Source of the DNA: Xylaria sp. FL1777
Lineage: Eukaryota; Ascomycota; Sordariomycetes; Xylariales; Xylariaceae
DNA: 64,000 bases
Reading direction: 5' to 3'
Assembly (NCBI GenBank): GCA_022578965.1
Contig: MU400507.1
Location: 620,001-684,000, forward strand
Positions 34,201 through 47,637 of the stretch are shown piece by piece. Below the pieces are notes generated by a model. It was not told the origin of the DNA, did not search any database, and saw only the letters and a program-made list of their open reading frames with translations. Positions within the stretch are counted from its first letter, which is position 1. Every line of letters starts with the position of its first letter. Made by a program: the position numbers and the translations under genes.

Positions 34201-37200
34201 AGTTTTTTTTTATAAAAGGTTTTTAGTAAACTTATAATAAAGTTTATAAATAGCTTTTATATAAGTTTATTAAGTATTAATAAAGCATTAAGTTTATTAT
34301 ATTTTTAGTAATGTTTTGCTTTAGTTTTAAAGCAAATTATATAGCTTTATATATACTTTTTAATATTTAGTTTTATATTGCTTTAGTAAAACTTTTGTTA
34401 TAATAGTTCTAAAGTGCAGCTTTAGCTAAAATGTTTAGCTAAAAAATTATTATAATATAGTTTAATAAATTAAAAATATATAGCTTTTTTAAAAGAAATA
34501 TAAATTTTATTTTTATAATAAACTAAAGATTTTTTTATTAATTATTAAAGATTTATAAGCTTTTTTGCTTTTAATTGCTTTATAATTGCATAGTATTTAG
34601 GGTTTTTTTTTTAAACTTTTTAAATAAGGTTTTTTAGCTTTTTAAAAGCTTTTAAATCTTTTAATTTTTTTAAGCCTGCAGTTATTTATATATACAAATA
34701 TATAACTGCTTAAATAAAAAAAGCTTTTTTAGTAAGTATAGCTTTAAAATATAAAGCTTTAGCTTAAGCATTAAAATATAAATTAAAAACTTTAATTTGC
34801 TATATTACTGCAACTTTTTTTTTTAATATTAAAAGAATATTAATATTACTAAGCAAAATAGCTATATAATTAAAATAGCACAAAAAAAAATTAGCTTTGT
34901 TTTTTTTGTTTGCTTAATATTTAATAATAAAGTTAAAAAAAACTAATAATAAATATTAATAAGCTTGCTTTTTATTAAGCTTTAATGTTTTTATAAACGC
35001 TTAAAAGTTAGTATAATTAATTAATATTTTAACTAGTAAATTGCTTTTTTATAAATAATGCTATTAATACTTAAAGCAATTTATTATTATAAGCATTTTT
35101 TAGTTAAGCGTACTATATTACATTTTTTTTTTAGATAGCTTTTAAAAATAAAACGTAACTAGTTTAAAAATGTCTTAATTATTTTGCTAAAATAAATTTT
35201 TTGCAAAAGCTACTTTAAAAAAATTAATTTTTAGTAATATTTGTTTTTTAAAGTTAAAATATGTAAAAAAAATGGCTTGCTTAAATGTATTCTAAAGGTT
35301 TTTAAAAGCCTTTTTTTTAGGACTATTTAAAAAAATTTAACCTTTTTTTGTTTTTATTATGTTTTTTTTTAAATACTTAAACAAAAGTGTAGCAATATAA
35401 AAATATTTGTTTATAAAACAGCAGTAAAAGTTATAAAACTTTAAAAATTATTATAGCGCTTAATAAATATTTAATATAAGCTATTGCTAAATAGTGTTTA
35501 TATATAAAAGATTTATTTTGATTTTTTAGTTAAAAATAATATAACTTAAAAATTTAATTTTTTTTTAATAAAATTAGCATTTAGATAATTTAACGTATAG
35601 TTTTGCTTTTTATAGCTTTTTAATAATATTTTAAATATATTTTATATAGGAATTTTTATTTAAAAAAAAAATAAACATATTATTAAAATATATAATACAA
35701 AATATATTTATTATATTATTAAATGCTTTTTATATATAACTTTAAAAAGTAGTAAAAGCATTTAATAAACTTATAAATATAACTAAAAATTTATAGTAAC
35801 TATAATATATATAAAACGTTATTTTTTACTTATTTTCTTTTTAAATATATAAGTAATAATAAGCATTTTTAAAGTTAATTTTGCTAAAGATTTTAGCTTT
35901 TAAAATTTTATTAAGTAGCTTTAAAATAAGTAGTAAAATATATTAATTTTACGTATAACTTAATTAAGTTTTTTATAGTTTATATATAAGCATAAGCTTT
36001 TATTTTTTTTAAGTATAAAAAGAATTAAAGCGTTAATAAAGCTAGTAAACTTTTTAATCTTTTTTGTTTTTAGCATTTTATTAAGCTATTTTTGTAGTTT
36101 TTTTAGCTTATTTTAAGCTAATAAGTATATAAAAAAATAAAGTACAACTGCATTTTTTTTTAGCTTAATAGTAAAATTTTCTTGCTTTAATTATAGCAAT
36201 ATATTTGCTTTGCTAATATTAAAAAACTTAAATAAATTATAAAACTTTTTTAGAATTACTATAAAATTAAAGTAATTAAAGCTTTTTTTTAACTTTTTAA
36301 GTTATATAAGTTTAAGTAGTTAAATAATAATATAATAGTAAGCTTAGTTTTAGCAAGCTTTTATAAACTTAGTTAAGCTAAGTATTTTTATTTAAAAGCA
36401 GCATAATTTAAAAAACCATTAATTAGTGCTTAAATTTAGTATAATTTCTTTATTTTTTAAAGTAGTTTAAAATAATAAAAAAGAGCTGCTTTTAAAGCAA
36501 TAATTGCAGTTAATAGTTATATATATACGCTTAATTTTGCAAGTAATACTACAACTATTAGTTAATTTACAAATAACTTAATAAGCTTTATAAGTAAAAA
36601 ATCTACTTTTAGTAACATGCTATAATATAAATATATAAAAAAATGCTTATTATAATTTATAATAAAAAGCAAAAATAAAACTAATATAATTATATTTAGC
36701 GCATAAATTAAAATTAACATAAGTTTTAATAAGTAGTTTTATAAAGCTAATAAAATAAATAGTGCAAAAAATATAAAAATAGCATAAAATAAATATATAA
36801 AGTAATAACTTTAGCTTAAAACTTATAGCTAATATAATTAGTGCTAAGCTTACTATTTGTTTTTTAAGTTAAAGTATTATAGCTTTTATAAAAAAAGTAT
36901 ATAAAACTTTAATTATTATTTTTAGTTTTTTTTATTTATGTTTTAGTTTTTATTTATTTAAATTTTTTAAATAGTTTGTTTTTAAGTAGTATTACTATTA
37001 TAACTAATATAACTACTAAATTTATTGTTTTTATTATTGCTATTATTATTATTACTTTTAAGCTAAAGGTAATTAAAAGCAATATAGCTAAGTTATTTAT
37101 AGCTATAGCAAGTAAAGTTTTTATAAAAGTTTAAATTTAAACTATTTTTATTGTTGTTTTAAGGTTAATTCAAAAAAGTTTTAAAAGTATAACAGTTTTT

Positions 37201-38663
37201 TAAAGTATAAATATTATTATTATTACTTTAGTTGTTTATATATCCTTAGTTTTAATAGTAACTATAACTTTTATTATTGTTGCTTTTATAGTATTAATTT
37301 TAGCTTTTATAGCTATTATTGCTTTTATAAAATCCTGGGTTATTATTATTGCAGCTATTATTATAATTATTGCTTTTATAATAATAGTTTTAGTTATTAA
37401 AACTAGTATTGTTGTTTTTGCAGCTAGTATTAATATATTAATTATTAGTTTAGTTTTGCTTAATATTTAAAGTTAATTTACTAGTAGTTTAAATAACATT
37501 TAACTTTGGTTTTTTTTTATTATAGTTTAAACGTTGTTTTTTAGTTATTAGTTTTTAGCATTATTATATAGCATTAATTATATTAGCTTAAATAATTAAT
37601 AAAAAGTTATAATAGTTTATTAATTTTTGCTAAAGTAATATATTTAGTTTTTAGTAGTATAACAAAGCTTTTTTGCTTTTATTTTAGCAAATATTTTAAA
37701 GTTTAATGCTAATAAAGTATTAATTAAATAGCTTTAGGTTTTAGTTAGCTTATTAACTTGCTTATTTTAATTATATACTTATGTTAGCTTATAAAAAAGC
37801 AGATTATTTAAGCAAAGTTTTAGTTTAATTTAAAAACACCTTTTAGTTAGTTCTAAATTGTTTTTTTTTTAAGGTTAATAACTTTTATAATACTAATTAA
37901 TAAGCATTTTTATAGTTTTAGTTTATATTGCTATACGTATATAAAATCTTGTTTTTATTGCAATAAAATTTCTAATTAGCTTTTTTAAAAATAGTTTAAA
38001 GTTTTTTTATTTATTTTAGCTAATATTAATAAGTAAATTTTATGCTAAAAAAGTTATAATTAAACTTTAATAGTTAGCTAAAATTAGCATTTTTAAATAA
38101 GTAGCGTTAATAGTAATATAAGCAATTTTAACGTAATTAATATTTAAGTTTTCTTTAATTATGCTTTTTATTAAAGCTAAAGAATAAAAAGTTATTATTA
38201 TTACTAAGATCTTTATGTTTTTGTTTTTAACTTAAGTTATAAAATCGTTTTTTAAAGTTTAAAAAGTTCTTTTATTTTTTTAAAAATGTTATTTTTTAGT
38301 TCTTTTGTTTACTTAATTATAAAATAAAAATAATACAAGCTGTTTTTAATTTTAAAGCAACTTATTTGCTTTTATTTTTTTGTTACGTAACTTATTGCTT
38401 TAGCTTTTTAATTTTAGCTAAAAGCTATATAATTTATGTTTATAACAGTTAAGTATTAATACTTAAAGCACTAAGTAATTATTATTTGCTTAAGCTTAGT
38501 TTTAAAAATAATTTATGCTAAGTTTATTCTTAGTTTATTATTAAAGTTTGTTTTAAAAAAAAGCTATTAAAAATAACACTAGCTCGTATAATTAATTAAT
38601 GTTTAGCTATTTTATAATATAACAAAGTATTATAAATAACCTTATTTTAAGAAGCTTTAAAAT
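31209..38663. other. Decayed interior of element X
   Basis: This interior is T-rich on the plus strand, so A-rich on the presumed coding strand, as is common for retroelements. Long T runs occur near 31450-31490, and AAAAAT-type tandem units near 31880-31910. A T/A-rich patch of ATT and GTT units lies at about 37000-37450. The open frames at 31358-31603 and 33667-33864 are low-complexity and are not called as genes. No integrase, reverse transcriptase or gag motif is readable. Confidence 0.5.
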
Positions 38664-38807
38664 TGTTATAAAAGGTATAAAGCATTAAAGGTTAAGTATA
38701 ATAGTTAATATATTTTTAGTTTTATAGTAAGTATTTAATAAAACTAAAGCTTAAAAAAGAAAAAAAACTCTTATAAAATAAGTATAAAAAAAATATTTTA
38801 TATATAC
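38664..38807. repeat. Right LTR of element X, first part
   Basis: It matches 30998 to about 31140, starting TGTTATAAAAGG. It stops at a TATATAC junction where element Y begins. Together with 61704-61756 it totals 197 bases, equal to the intact LTR (193) plus a target duplication of about 4-5 bases. Confidence 0.82.
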
Positions 38808-39111
38808 TGAAATAAAGCAGTATAATTGCGCAAAATTTACTATAACACTTTAATTGCAAAAAGATAAGTTATAACTTATGTATTTAAGCAATTAGGCCAT
38901 GTATAAATTAAAGAATTAAACAATTAATTAAAAAGCTATTTAATAATATAAATAAAGCAACTATAGCTAATTTCCATAATATTAAGCGTAATAGTTAAAT
39001 TTATACTTTAAAATTTAGCGTAATATTTATACTTTTATTTTTACTATATAACTTAGCTTAAACTTACTTTAACTAGCTAGTTAGCTTATTTTGCTACTTT
39101 ACTTTACTTTA
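38808..39111. repeat. Left 304-bp direct repeat (LTR) of element Y
   Basis: It starts TGAAATAAAGCAGTATAATT and ends TTTACTTTA. It aligns along its full length with 61400-61703. Differences seen by eye are mostly C/T and G/A, consistent with RIP after insertion. Confidence 0.85.
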
Positions 39112-42100
39112 ATTTTTCTTTATTAAAATATAGCTGCTTTTAGTTTATTTTAATACTTATAATTATAAAGTTTCTTATTTTTACTAACGTTTTTTAAACA
39201 AAGTTAATATTATTTTTTTTTGCTTATTTAGTTTTATAAGTTTTTTTTTATTTTTTTTGCTACATTTAAAAATAGCTTAAGCTTTAGTGCTTATAAAAGC
39301 ATTATAGCTTTGTTAAAACTAGTTTTAGCTTTTTTACATATTTAAATATATAAGTAAAAGCTTTTAAAAATGCTTAGCGTTTTTTTTATAAAGGTGCTTA
39401 TAAAAAGTTTATATTTTTTTTTTTTTGAATTATTAAGCTTAGCTAAGTTTTATACTTAGCTTATTATACTTAAAAAAAAAAATATTTATAAGAGTTTTTA
39501 TAGCAAAATAACTTTATATTGCTAAAACGTTTTTATATTGCTTATAATGCAACTTTTTTAGTATAATTGTTAGTTTTTTTTGCTAAAAACCCTTTTTACG
39601 CTTTAAAGTAAAAAGCACTAAAAAAATAAAACAATTAACTTTTAGTTCTTTTTTTAGCGTTTTTTTTTTACTTTATGTATTTTTAGCGCTTAATAATAAA
39701 AAAGCTAATTTATTAGATCTAAAAAAAGTTGCCTTTAGTTTTTTTAAGAAATAATAAAGCTTAATGCTTATTAAAAGCAATAAACGTAAATTTTTTTGCA
39801 ACTTAAAGCTAAAGTGCTTTTTAAGGTTTGCTTTTAAGAATTAAATAAGCTATTTATAACTTTTTTAATTATTAATACTTCTTTTTAAATATTAGCTTAT
39901 TAAGTTGCAAAACACATAATATAAATATAAAGCTTTAATAAACCTGCATATATAATTATTGCACTAGCAAAAATAAAAAAGTATAAAATAGCTTAATATA
40001 ACTTTTATATTAAAATGCTTTATTATTTAATACTTTTATAATCTTTAGAAAATTTGTTTGTTATTTTTATTAGTAGCATATTTAAAGTTTAAAATATATA
40101 CTACTTTTAAAATAGTATTAATAAAAATAGTAATTTAATAATTATTTAAGCAATATTTTATTATAAAATATTTTATTTAAAGAGTTATAGCAATTATTAC
40201 AGCTTATTTTACGTTTTGCTAGTTTATAAAAAGATTTTTTATAAATTAGCTATACTTAAGTTTAATACTTATTTTTAGAGCTTTAGCTTTTTTATTTATA
40301 TATAGCTAAAGCAATACATTTAGTAAAGCTTTTATTTTATGTTTATTTAGCTATTTTTTAACGTTTAGCTTTATAAAAATATTTATAATATAAATAGCTT
40401 TAATTTTTTATTTTATAATGTTTACTTTATAAAAGTTTTTATAGCAGCTATAAATAGCAAGCTTTCTTTAGTAATTTAAATACTTTTGTTTATATTAATA
40501 AGTTCTTTTAGTAGCTATTTATTGTTTTAAAAAAAAAATCTTTAATTATTGCTTTTTATTATTTTTATATATTATTTTTAAAACTTTATTTAGCAAAAAA
40601 CAATAAACTAGTTTTTATTTATTATAAAGCTTTAGTTTATTAAAATGTTTTATATTATTATTTTTTTAATAATTGTTTAAAGCTTTTTTTAATAGCAGTT
40701 TTTTTAAGCATTTTATAAACAATAACTGCTAAATATTTAGTTTTTATATTATAGGTTTTTATTCTTTATATAGTTTTAGCTTTATTGCTAAAACTATTAA
40801 ATTTTTTATAAACATAACGTTAAACTTATTAAAACAAAAATTGTTATTTTTGCAGTGTTTTTTAATCTTAAATAAATACTATATTAATATTATAAAACCT
40901 TTTATAGCTATAAATTTTAACATTTAATTTGTAGCTTATAAAAATGCCCTTAAATATTTAGTTTTTAGTTTAAATATATAAAATAGCATTTTATTTGCGT
41001 TTATTAAGCGGTTTTATATAGCAAAGTATATTATAAAAGCTTTTTTTTAAAAATTAAGCGCTTTTTTATTAAGCAACAAGTTAAAAATATAAAAAACTCC
41101 TATTAAAATTACGTATAATATAAACTATTAATATTTTAACGCTTTTTTATTATAATACTTTTTATATATTAAATATATTATTTTTTTTTATATTTGTTAA
41201 ACTAAGTTTAAAGATAAGTTTTAGCAAGTTTTGCTATTTTTAAAAAACGTATAGCTAAAGTGCTCTTTTAGTACTACTTTTTTTCTTTTCTTTAGGTTTC
41301 TAAAAAACAAACTTTTTATAAAGGTTATTTCTTTTTATATAAAATAAAATTTTAAAACAAACTTTAAAAAAACATTAACTAAAAAAAGTAATATGTTTTT
41401 TAGCTAAACATTTTTTATATTTAGTTTTTTAATCTATAAAAAAAGCTAGCAAGCTAAATATTTTTTATATTTTAAACTTTTAATAATTATTAGCTTTTTT
41501 TTAAAGCTATTTTTAAAAAGCTTTTAGTTTTTAAAAAAAAGCTCCTTATAATTAGCAGTTAAGTTTATATATATATGCTTATTTTTTTTTCCTTTTGCTT
41601 TTTTTTTAAAGTTTGCTATTTTTTGTACTAATTGCTTATATATTTTAATATTAAATATTAGCTCTTTAGAACTTTTAAAAAGAAATACTTTTATTTTTAG
41701 TTAATTTGTAGTACTAATAACTTTCTTAAAAATAAAAAATATAATAATTAAAAGCATATATATATAATAAAAGTAATTCTTAATAATATTTAAGCATATA
41801 TATACTTTTATTATATTTTGTAATTAAATAAAAAGTATAAATAAGTTAAAAATTTTAATATAAGTTAAAAATACAAAAGTAAATAATATAAAAAGTATAA
41901 AATATAAGTATTAATATTAATACTATTTGCTATATATAGTTTAATATTTTTAATTATTAATTTAAGTTATTATTTTTTAATAATTGCAAGATTTTTTAAA
42001 TATAAATGCTAAAAGTATTTATGCTAAATGTAAAAAGTTAAAACTTATTAAGTAAATAAAATAGCAAAATTAAATATAAGTAAAAGGTTTAATAAAGCAA

Positions 42101-45100
42101 ATATAATAAAAAAAAAGCTAAAATATATATTTTTAAACTAGCGCATTTTTTTTTTATAAATTTATTATACTATTTTTAATTTATTAATTAATTATTTTAT
42201 TGCTAAAATAAATCATTAATTATTAAATGCTTTTATAATAATTACTTTTTATATATTTATGCTAATATTAATTAAAAAATAAGCAAATAAAGTAATTTTA
42301 GTTAATTAAATAGTTATTTTTTAACTTTTTTTTAATATATTTATAACTTACTTTTTTTAAATATTTATTGCTATTAATAGTAAAATAAGTAATTTAAGCT
42401 TTAGTAAATATAAAAAAAAAGCTTGTTTTTTTTTTTAATTTGTTTTTTTTTAAGTAGTTTTAAAGCTTAAATCTTTTTTGCAATTTTTTTTTTTAGTGCT
42501 TAAGTCTTTAAATTACTTAATTTACGCTTTTATTATAAAGTTTTTGTTTTTAAGTAGCATAATTAATGCTTGCTTAACTAAGCACTTAAAAAACAATTTT
42601 TGCATTATTAATAAAGTTTTAAACAATTAAAAAGCATTATAGCAATTAATTAATATTTAAAAAATTAATACTGCTTAATTAATAAATAGTTATATTTATA
42701 ATATTTAAAAAATCGAGTTTACTAATAAATAGTAAAATATATATGCTTTTTTTTTTTTTAAATTTTGTTTTTTTTATTTAGCTAACTTTTTTTGTTTTAT
42801 ATAACTAAGCATTAAGCTATTTATAAATTAAAATTCTTAGTAATAATACTAGTAGTAAATATGTTTAATAAAAAGTTAGTTATAATTTTTTTTATATATG
42901 CTATATAAATTAATATATTTAAGCTAGCTTTAGCTAAATAAAAAAGCAAAAACATTTAAAATTTTGCTTATTATATATAAAAGCAATTAAAAGTAATTTT
43001 TAAAGCAAATATATATATTAAATCTTTTATAACTTTTATTAACTTATAGCTATATTTATATAGCTGTTTAAAATATAAAATGCTATGCTTTATAAATATT
43101 ATAAATAATTGCTAATAATAGCTAAAAACAAAAAGTATATAAAGCTTTATTTTTTTTTTTTTTTGCTATATTATTCCAAAATAAAAGTTTAATGCGTATA
43201 CTAATTACATGTTTATTATTTAGTTATAAAACTGCTTATTTTATAAGTTTAAAAATAATATAACTAAATATCTTAAAGCTAATATAGTAATTATAGCAGT
43301 TAAAAAAAATCTTATGCTTAAAAACTCTAAAAAACAAATAGTTTTAACTAAAAATACTTTTGTTTGCTTAACTAAAAAAAAAACTAAATTAAAACGTAAA
43401 TTAAAGCGTTTTTTTTAAGCTAATTTTATTATTTAGCTTATTAAATATAATATTAGTAAGCAATAATTTAGTATTACTTAAAAAATTAGCATAACGCTTA
43501 AATATTTAAAGAAATAACTAAAAAAATAAATTAAATAAGTTATATAAAGTAAAATAAAATAAAGAAATTAAACAATTTGCTTATATAGCAATGTTTTTTT
43601 TAATATAATTTACGATTATTTTTTTTTATTGCATAACTTATAAATTTTTTTTTAAGCGTAATAAATAAAAAAAAAATAATTATTATATAAAAAGTTAAGT
43701 TATAACATTTATAAAAGCAAATATATAAAACTTCTATAACAAAAAAATTAAAAATATTTAAAATAAGAATTATTAATATTAAATCGTTAAATTCTTTTTT
43801 ATTTTTTTTTTAGTTTTTATTTTTTTAGCTTTATATAATTAAATAATTTTGCTTAATTTTTTATAGCAAAGTTTTATTTTTGCTAAGCTTGCTTTAAACT
43901 TTGCTTAAGCGTTTGCTATTTTATTAAATGCTTATTATTGCTTAATAGTAGCTTTAAATTATTATTAATAGTTTAAACGCATAAAATATAAACTAATAAC
44001 TTTTTAAAATATAATAATAGTATTTTTTGTTTTTTAGCAGTTTTAAAGTTTTTATTAAATATTAAATAATTTAAACTAAAAGCAAAAAAAGCTATTTAGT
44101 TTTAAATAAAAATAATAAAGCAATTAAAAATAAAAAAACTTATATATAAGCATTAGTATAATAAAATGAACTTAAGTAGTTAAAACTAATAAGCAGTTTT
44201 TACTTTTGTTTTTTTTGTTTTTATGCATTTTTAAAAAAAAGCAATAATAATTTATACTAAAACTAAGCTACTAAGCTATCTAAAAAACGTTAAAATAAAA
44301 TAAAAACTTATATTTTTAGCATAATAGTAAAAAAAGTGCTAATAAACTAGCTGCTATAAAACTAACAAATATAAAACTAATAAAAAAAAAGCTATAAAAA
44401 ATACGCTTAGTTTTAAGCAAAAAAAAATAGTTTTGTGTATTATAACTTAATTATATAGTTTTATATAAATAATAAAAATAAAAAACAAAACAATTAATAA
44501 AAAAACAAAAAAAAAAAAAAAAAAATCTATTGTTTTAGCTTTTGTTAGTTATTATTTTTTAAAGCGCCTTATAGTATAATAGCTTAAAAAATAAAATAAG
44601 CTATTATATTTTTTAGCACTTAAAATGTTTAAAGTGCTAAAAGTTATACTATAGCTACTATAAACTTAAAAAGCTTTTATAACTTGTTATATTTTTTTTA
44701 TTTTTTATAGCTTAATTATTATAACTTTAATTATTAAAAGCTTTATTGTTTTAGTTTAATTTTTAATAAATAGCTATAGCACTAATAGTTTATATATTAA
44801 AATTAAAATTCTTTAGTTTTTAGTACTTTTAGTTATTTTATATAAATTATCTTAGTTTTTTAAAAAAAAATAACTTTTTTAATTTTTTATTAGTTAGCTT
44901 TACTAATTAATATTACTTATAATTAATATTTTTTTTAATTTTATAAAGGCTAATTTATTTATATAGCAGCTTTTTATTATTAAACTTATTTATTAAAAGC
45001 ATAGTATTATAAAAAAAAACAAAAGAGCTTTTTTTAAATAATTGCTTAATTTTATAAGCGTTTTTTTAAAATTTAGCTTTTGTAGCTAATTTTTTTTTCT

Positions 45101-47498
45101 TAGTTATAATTGCTTTAACCTTTATAACATTTTAGTTATAATATTTTAGCTGCTTAACTTTAGCTTTAATAAAATTTTTATAAAAAGCAATATTTTGCTA
45201 CTTAATTATTTTTTATGTTAATATTACATTTTTTACTAATAAAATTAGCATTTTTTTATATACTAGCTTATATAAGCTATAGTTATAATAACGCATAAAA
45301 ATATAATCTGCTTATATTATTAAGTTTAAGTATTTTAGCTAATTTTTTTTAGTTTTATTTATTATTTATATAAAGCTTTTCTTTATTACTTTATAGCTTT
45401 TTTTAATAAAGCTTTACGCTTAAAAATAGTAAGCTAAACTATAGTTTATTTTATAGCTTAAAATATTTATTGCGTTTTTTACTTTTTTTTTAAATTTAAA
45501 GCTATTATTATACTTAATTTTAATAAAGACTTTATGCTAAAATATGATTTTCTTTTTAATAAATCTAAGTATTTTCGAAAAATCTATGTGCTTTAAAAGT
45601 TTAGCTTTTAAATAAGTTATTATTTTATATTTTGCTTTTATAATAGCTTTAAATCTATTGCTTAATAGTATAGTTTGCATATTTATAACTTAAAAAACTA
45701 AAAAATTTAAAAAATAATTAAAATAGTGTTTTTTAGTTCTTTTATTATTAGCGGATTTTTAGTAATTAAAACAACTAGTAATTATAATATAAACGTTTTA
45801 ATAAAAGCTTTTTTAGTAATATTTTTAAGTTATTTGTTAAATTATAAATATTTAGTTTTTATATGTTATTTTTTTATAGTTTTTCTTAATAAAAGCTTTT
45901 TAGGTTTTTTTATTATTAATAATTCTTTTTAGCATTTTTTTAAACTTTGCTTTTTTTTAAAAAGTAAACTTGTTAACAAAAAATTTAAAGGCTTTTTTTC
46001 TAAAGTATTTTTGCTTTTTTTTTATTGTAAGTTTTTTTAAAACTTGCTTAAAAACAAAATACTTAGTAATTTGCTTACTTTTTTTGCTTTAATTTTTTTT
46101 TAAGTATAGCAAAAATTCTGTTTTTTAGTATACTAAGCTTTTAATTAATTAATTGCTTAATTTTTTATATGCAATAATAATAGCTATTATATATAGTTAA
46201 AAATTAATAAAATCTTTTATATTTTTTTTTTAATAATTATTTAACTTATTTAATAGTTTAAAAAGTTTTTTAAAAAGCTTATTAATAGCTATATGTTTTT
46301 TTTTAGCACATAATAAAGTATAAAATTAAAAGTCTTTATATATGCTATTTATTTTGTTAATTAAGCATTTAGCAATGCTAAAAATCTATTGTTTAGCTAA
46401 GCTATAAAAACTTTTACATTAGTTTTTAAATAAAATATAATCTTATAAAAATAATTATATAACTTTTAAAAAGTTTTAATAATAATAAATCTTTTTAGCT
46501 TTATAGCATTATATTTTTTTTAAAGCTTTTTTATGTTTTAAACTTATATTTTGCTAGTTTAATAGCTTTATTAACTTTTTAGCATAAAATAGCACTTTAG
46601 CTAGTTTTAAAAGCATTAATTTTTAGCTAAATAAGTTTTTTTATATAATTAAAAGTAATAAAAATAAAAGCTGTTATAATAGCTTTTTAAAGCTTTTTTA
46701 TAGCTTTTTTCTGCGGTTTTTTAAAGCAAAACAGCTTATTTCTTTATAATAAAACTATTAATAGTTTTGCAATTATAACATACTTTTATATTTATATTTA
46801 GTAATATATTATTATTTCTAAAAAAAACTATATTTTTATAACGTTTTTATAAGTTTTTTACTTAAGAATTTTTATTATTTTTGCTTTTATTAAGCTTTTA
46901 TTATTAGTGCTATATATATAGCTAACTATTTTAATTGTTTGTTTTGTTTATTTGCTTTTAAGTATACTAGCTATAATTTTAGCTAGCTTAAAATTAAGCA
47001 GCATAACATTAAAATTCTTAAAATATTCTAATATAAATTGCTTAATATTTAAAGCAACTTTACAATTATTATACTTAGTAATAAGTTTTTTAATTATTAT
47101 ATTATTAAAAAAAAGCTTGCATTTTATTAGTAATATGTTATATAAAACTTTTAATAATACTTTTAAAAATTAAGCTACTAAATTTATTGCTTTTTACAAA
47201 AAAATAATTATTTAAAAAAAGCTTATTAGTATAAAAAAAGCAATTATTGCTTAGCTAAAAATAAAAAATAATATTTAATTGTATCTTAAAAATAAATTAA
47301 TTACAAAAATTACTTTATATATTGCAAACTTTTTAAAAAACTTATTATAGCTTTAAAAAAAATTAGCATTACGTATAATAACTACGTTTATTTTTATAGC
47401 TAAATTAATTAATTAAACTTTTTTACTTTTTTTTTGTACTAAAAATTAAGTGTTGTAATATAAACTGTAAGCTTTTTTAAAAACGTTATATTTAATTA
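39112..47498. other. Decayed interior of element Y, left of Z
   Basis: A+T-rich DNA without readable coding content. The open frames at 45726-45932 and 46952-47173 are hydrophobic, low-complexity products of T-rich sequence and are not called. The stretch ends at the TA (47497-47498) that flanks element Z. Confidence 0.5.
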
Positions 47499-47637
47499 TC
47501 TTAGGTGCTTTAGACTAGAAACATAAAACAGCAGGCTGCGCTTGCTGCAAGCTATAACCCACCTTTTTTGGGGGCTTGTGCAGATATATTTGTGGGTTTA
47601 TGGCTTGCGTTCTATATATTCTAGTCTAAAGCACCTT
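47499..47637. repeat. Left fold-back end of element Z (MITE-like, about 139 bp)
   Basis: AGGTGCTTTAGACTAGAA (47503-47520) and its exact reverse complement (47619-47636) flank a less AT-rich core. A second, imperfect inverted pair lies inside: AAGCTATAACCCAC against GTGGGTTTATGGCTT. The unit could fold as a hairpin and could also be an independent MITE. Confidence 0.85.

Noticed and set aside
38664..39111. A single LTR of about 450 bp made of both repeat parts
   Set aside because: The uninterrupted copy at 30998-31190 lacks the 304-bp part, and that part has its own TG...TA ends. It is a separate, nested repeat.
45726..47173. Open frames at 45726-45932 and 46952-47173
   Set aside because: Short, hydrophobic, low-complexity products of T-rich DNA with no starts, motifs or neighbours in support.
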